A stretch of DNA of 5,647 nt from Fusobacteriaceae bacterium (GTDB taxonomy: Bacteria > Fusobacteriota > Fusobacteriia > Fusobacteriales > Fusobacteriaceae), in the NCBI GenBank assembly GCA_016938425.1, contig JAFGUR010000149.1:1-5647 (forward strand), written 5' to 3'. The translations under genes and the position numbers were made by a program. Under the pieces are notes generated by a model. It was not told the DNA's origin, ran no database searches, and saw only the letters and a program-made list of their open reading frames with translations. Positions 5,640 to 5,647 of the stretch are shown in pieces. The stretch's first letter is position 1. Each line of letters starts with the position of its first letter.

Positions 5640-5647
5640 ATTCTGAC

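Noticed and set aside
1..5647. Mobile elements, CRISPR arrays, phage genes, defence or toxin-antitoxin systems
   Set aside because: No transposase, integrase, direct-repeat array or paired small genes are visible. Apart from the ankyrin gene, everything is a recognisable core gene or its control region.

Overview
The window is about 70-75% A+T and reads as a chromosomal, housekeeping segment of a low-GC bacterium. Fusobacteriota is my best guess. The reasons are the very low GC, a six-domain ribosomal protein S1 (Gram-negative style rather than the four-domain Firmicutes form) encoded directly behind and slightly overlapping ispH, and a lipoprotein signal on a small ankyrin protein. A clostridial relative is the main alternative, because IspH-S1 linkage also occurs there. 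The genus cannot be fixed from this sequence alone.

Layout, left to right. Positions 1-240 (minus strand) hold rpmG (ribosomal protein L33) followed 12 nt later by tRNA-Trp(CCA), whose 3' CCA runs off the left edge. In many bacteria this pair is followed by secE-nusG, which would lie outside the window. Positions 241-486 are a divergent intergenic region with a strong-looking rpmG promoter (an exact TTGACA, an A/T-tract UP-like element, and a leader hairpin) and a separate plus-strand promoter. Positions 487-1092 (plus strand) encode a 201-residue ankyrin-repeat lipoprotein, the only accessory-type gene here. Positions 1093-1159 are a convergent spacer with a rho-independent terminator for the minus-strand operon that enters from the right.

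Positions 1160-5639 (minus strand) are one tightly packed operon, transcribed in the order ptsI (enzyme I) - ptsH (HPr) - ispH (HMBPP reductase) - rpsA (S1). Gaps are 12 nt, 12 nt and an 8-nt overlap. ptsI and ptsH supply the common phosphoryl relay of the sugar phosphotransferase system. ispH makes the last step of the MEP isoprenoid pathway, and rpsA loads mRNA on the ribosome. The start of the operon and its promoter lie at or beyond the right edge. Co-transcription would tie carbon uptake, isoprenoid supply and translation to one message, but any functional link is inference.

I do not see a mobile element, CRISPR array, phage gene or clearly novel system. The items most worth a second look are the IspH/S1 junction (one nucleotide away from an in-frame fusion), substitutions in the IspH DATCP motif and in the L33 zinc site, the rpmG leader hairpin, and the ankyrin lipoprotein inserted between conserved gene blocks.
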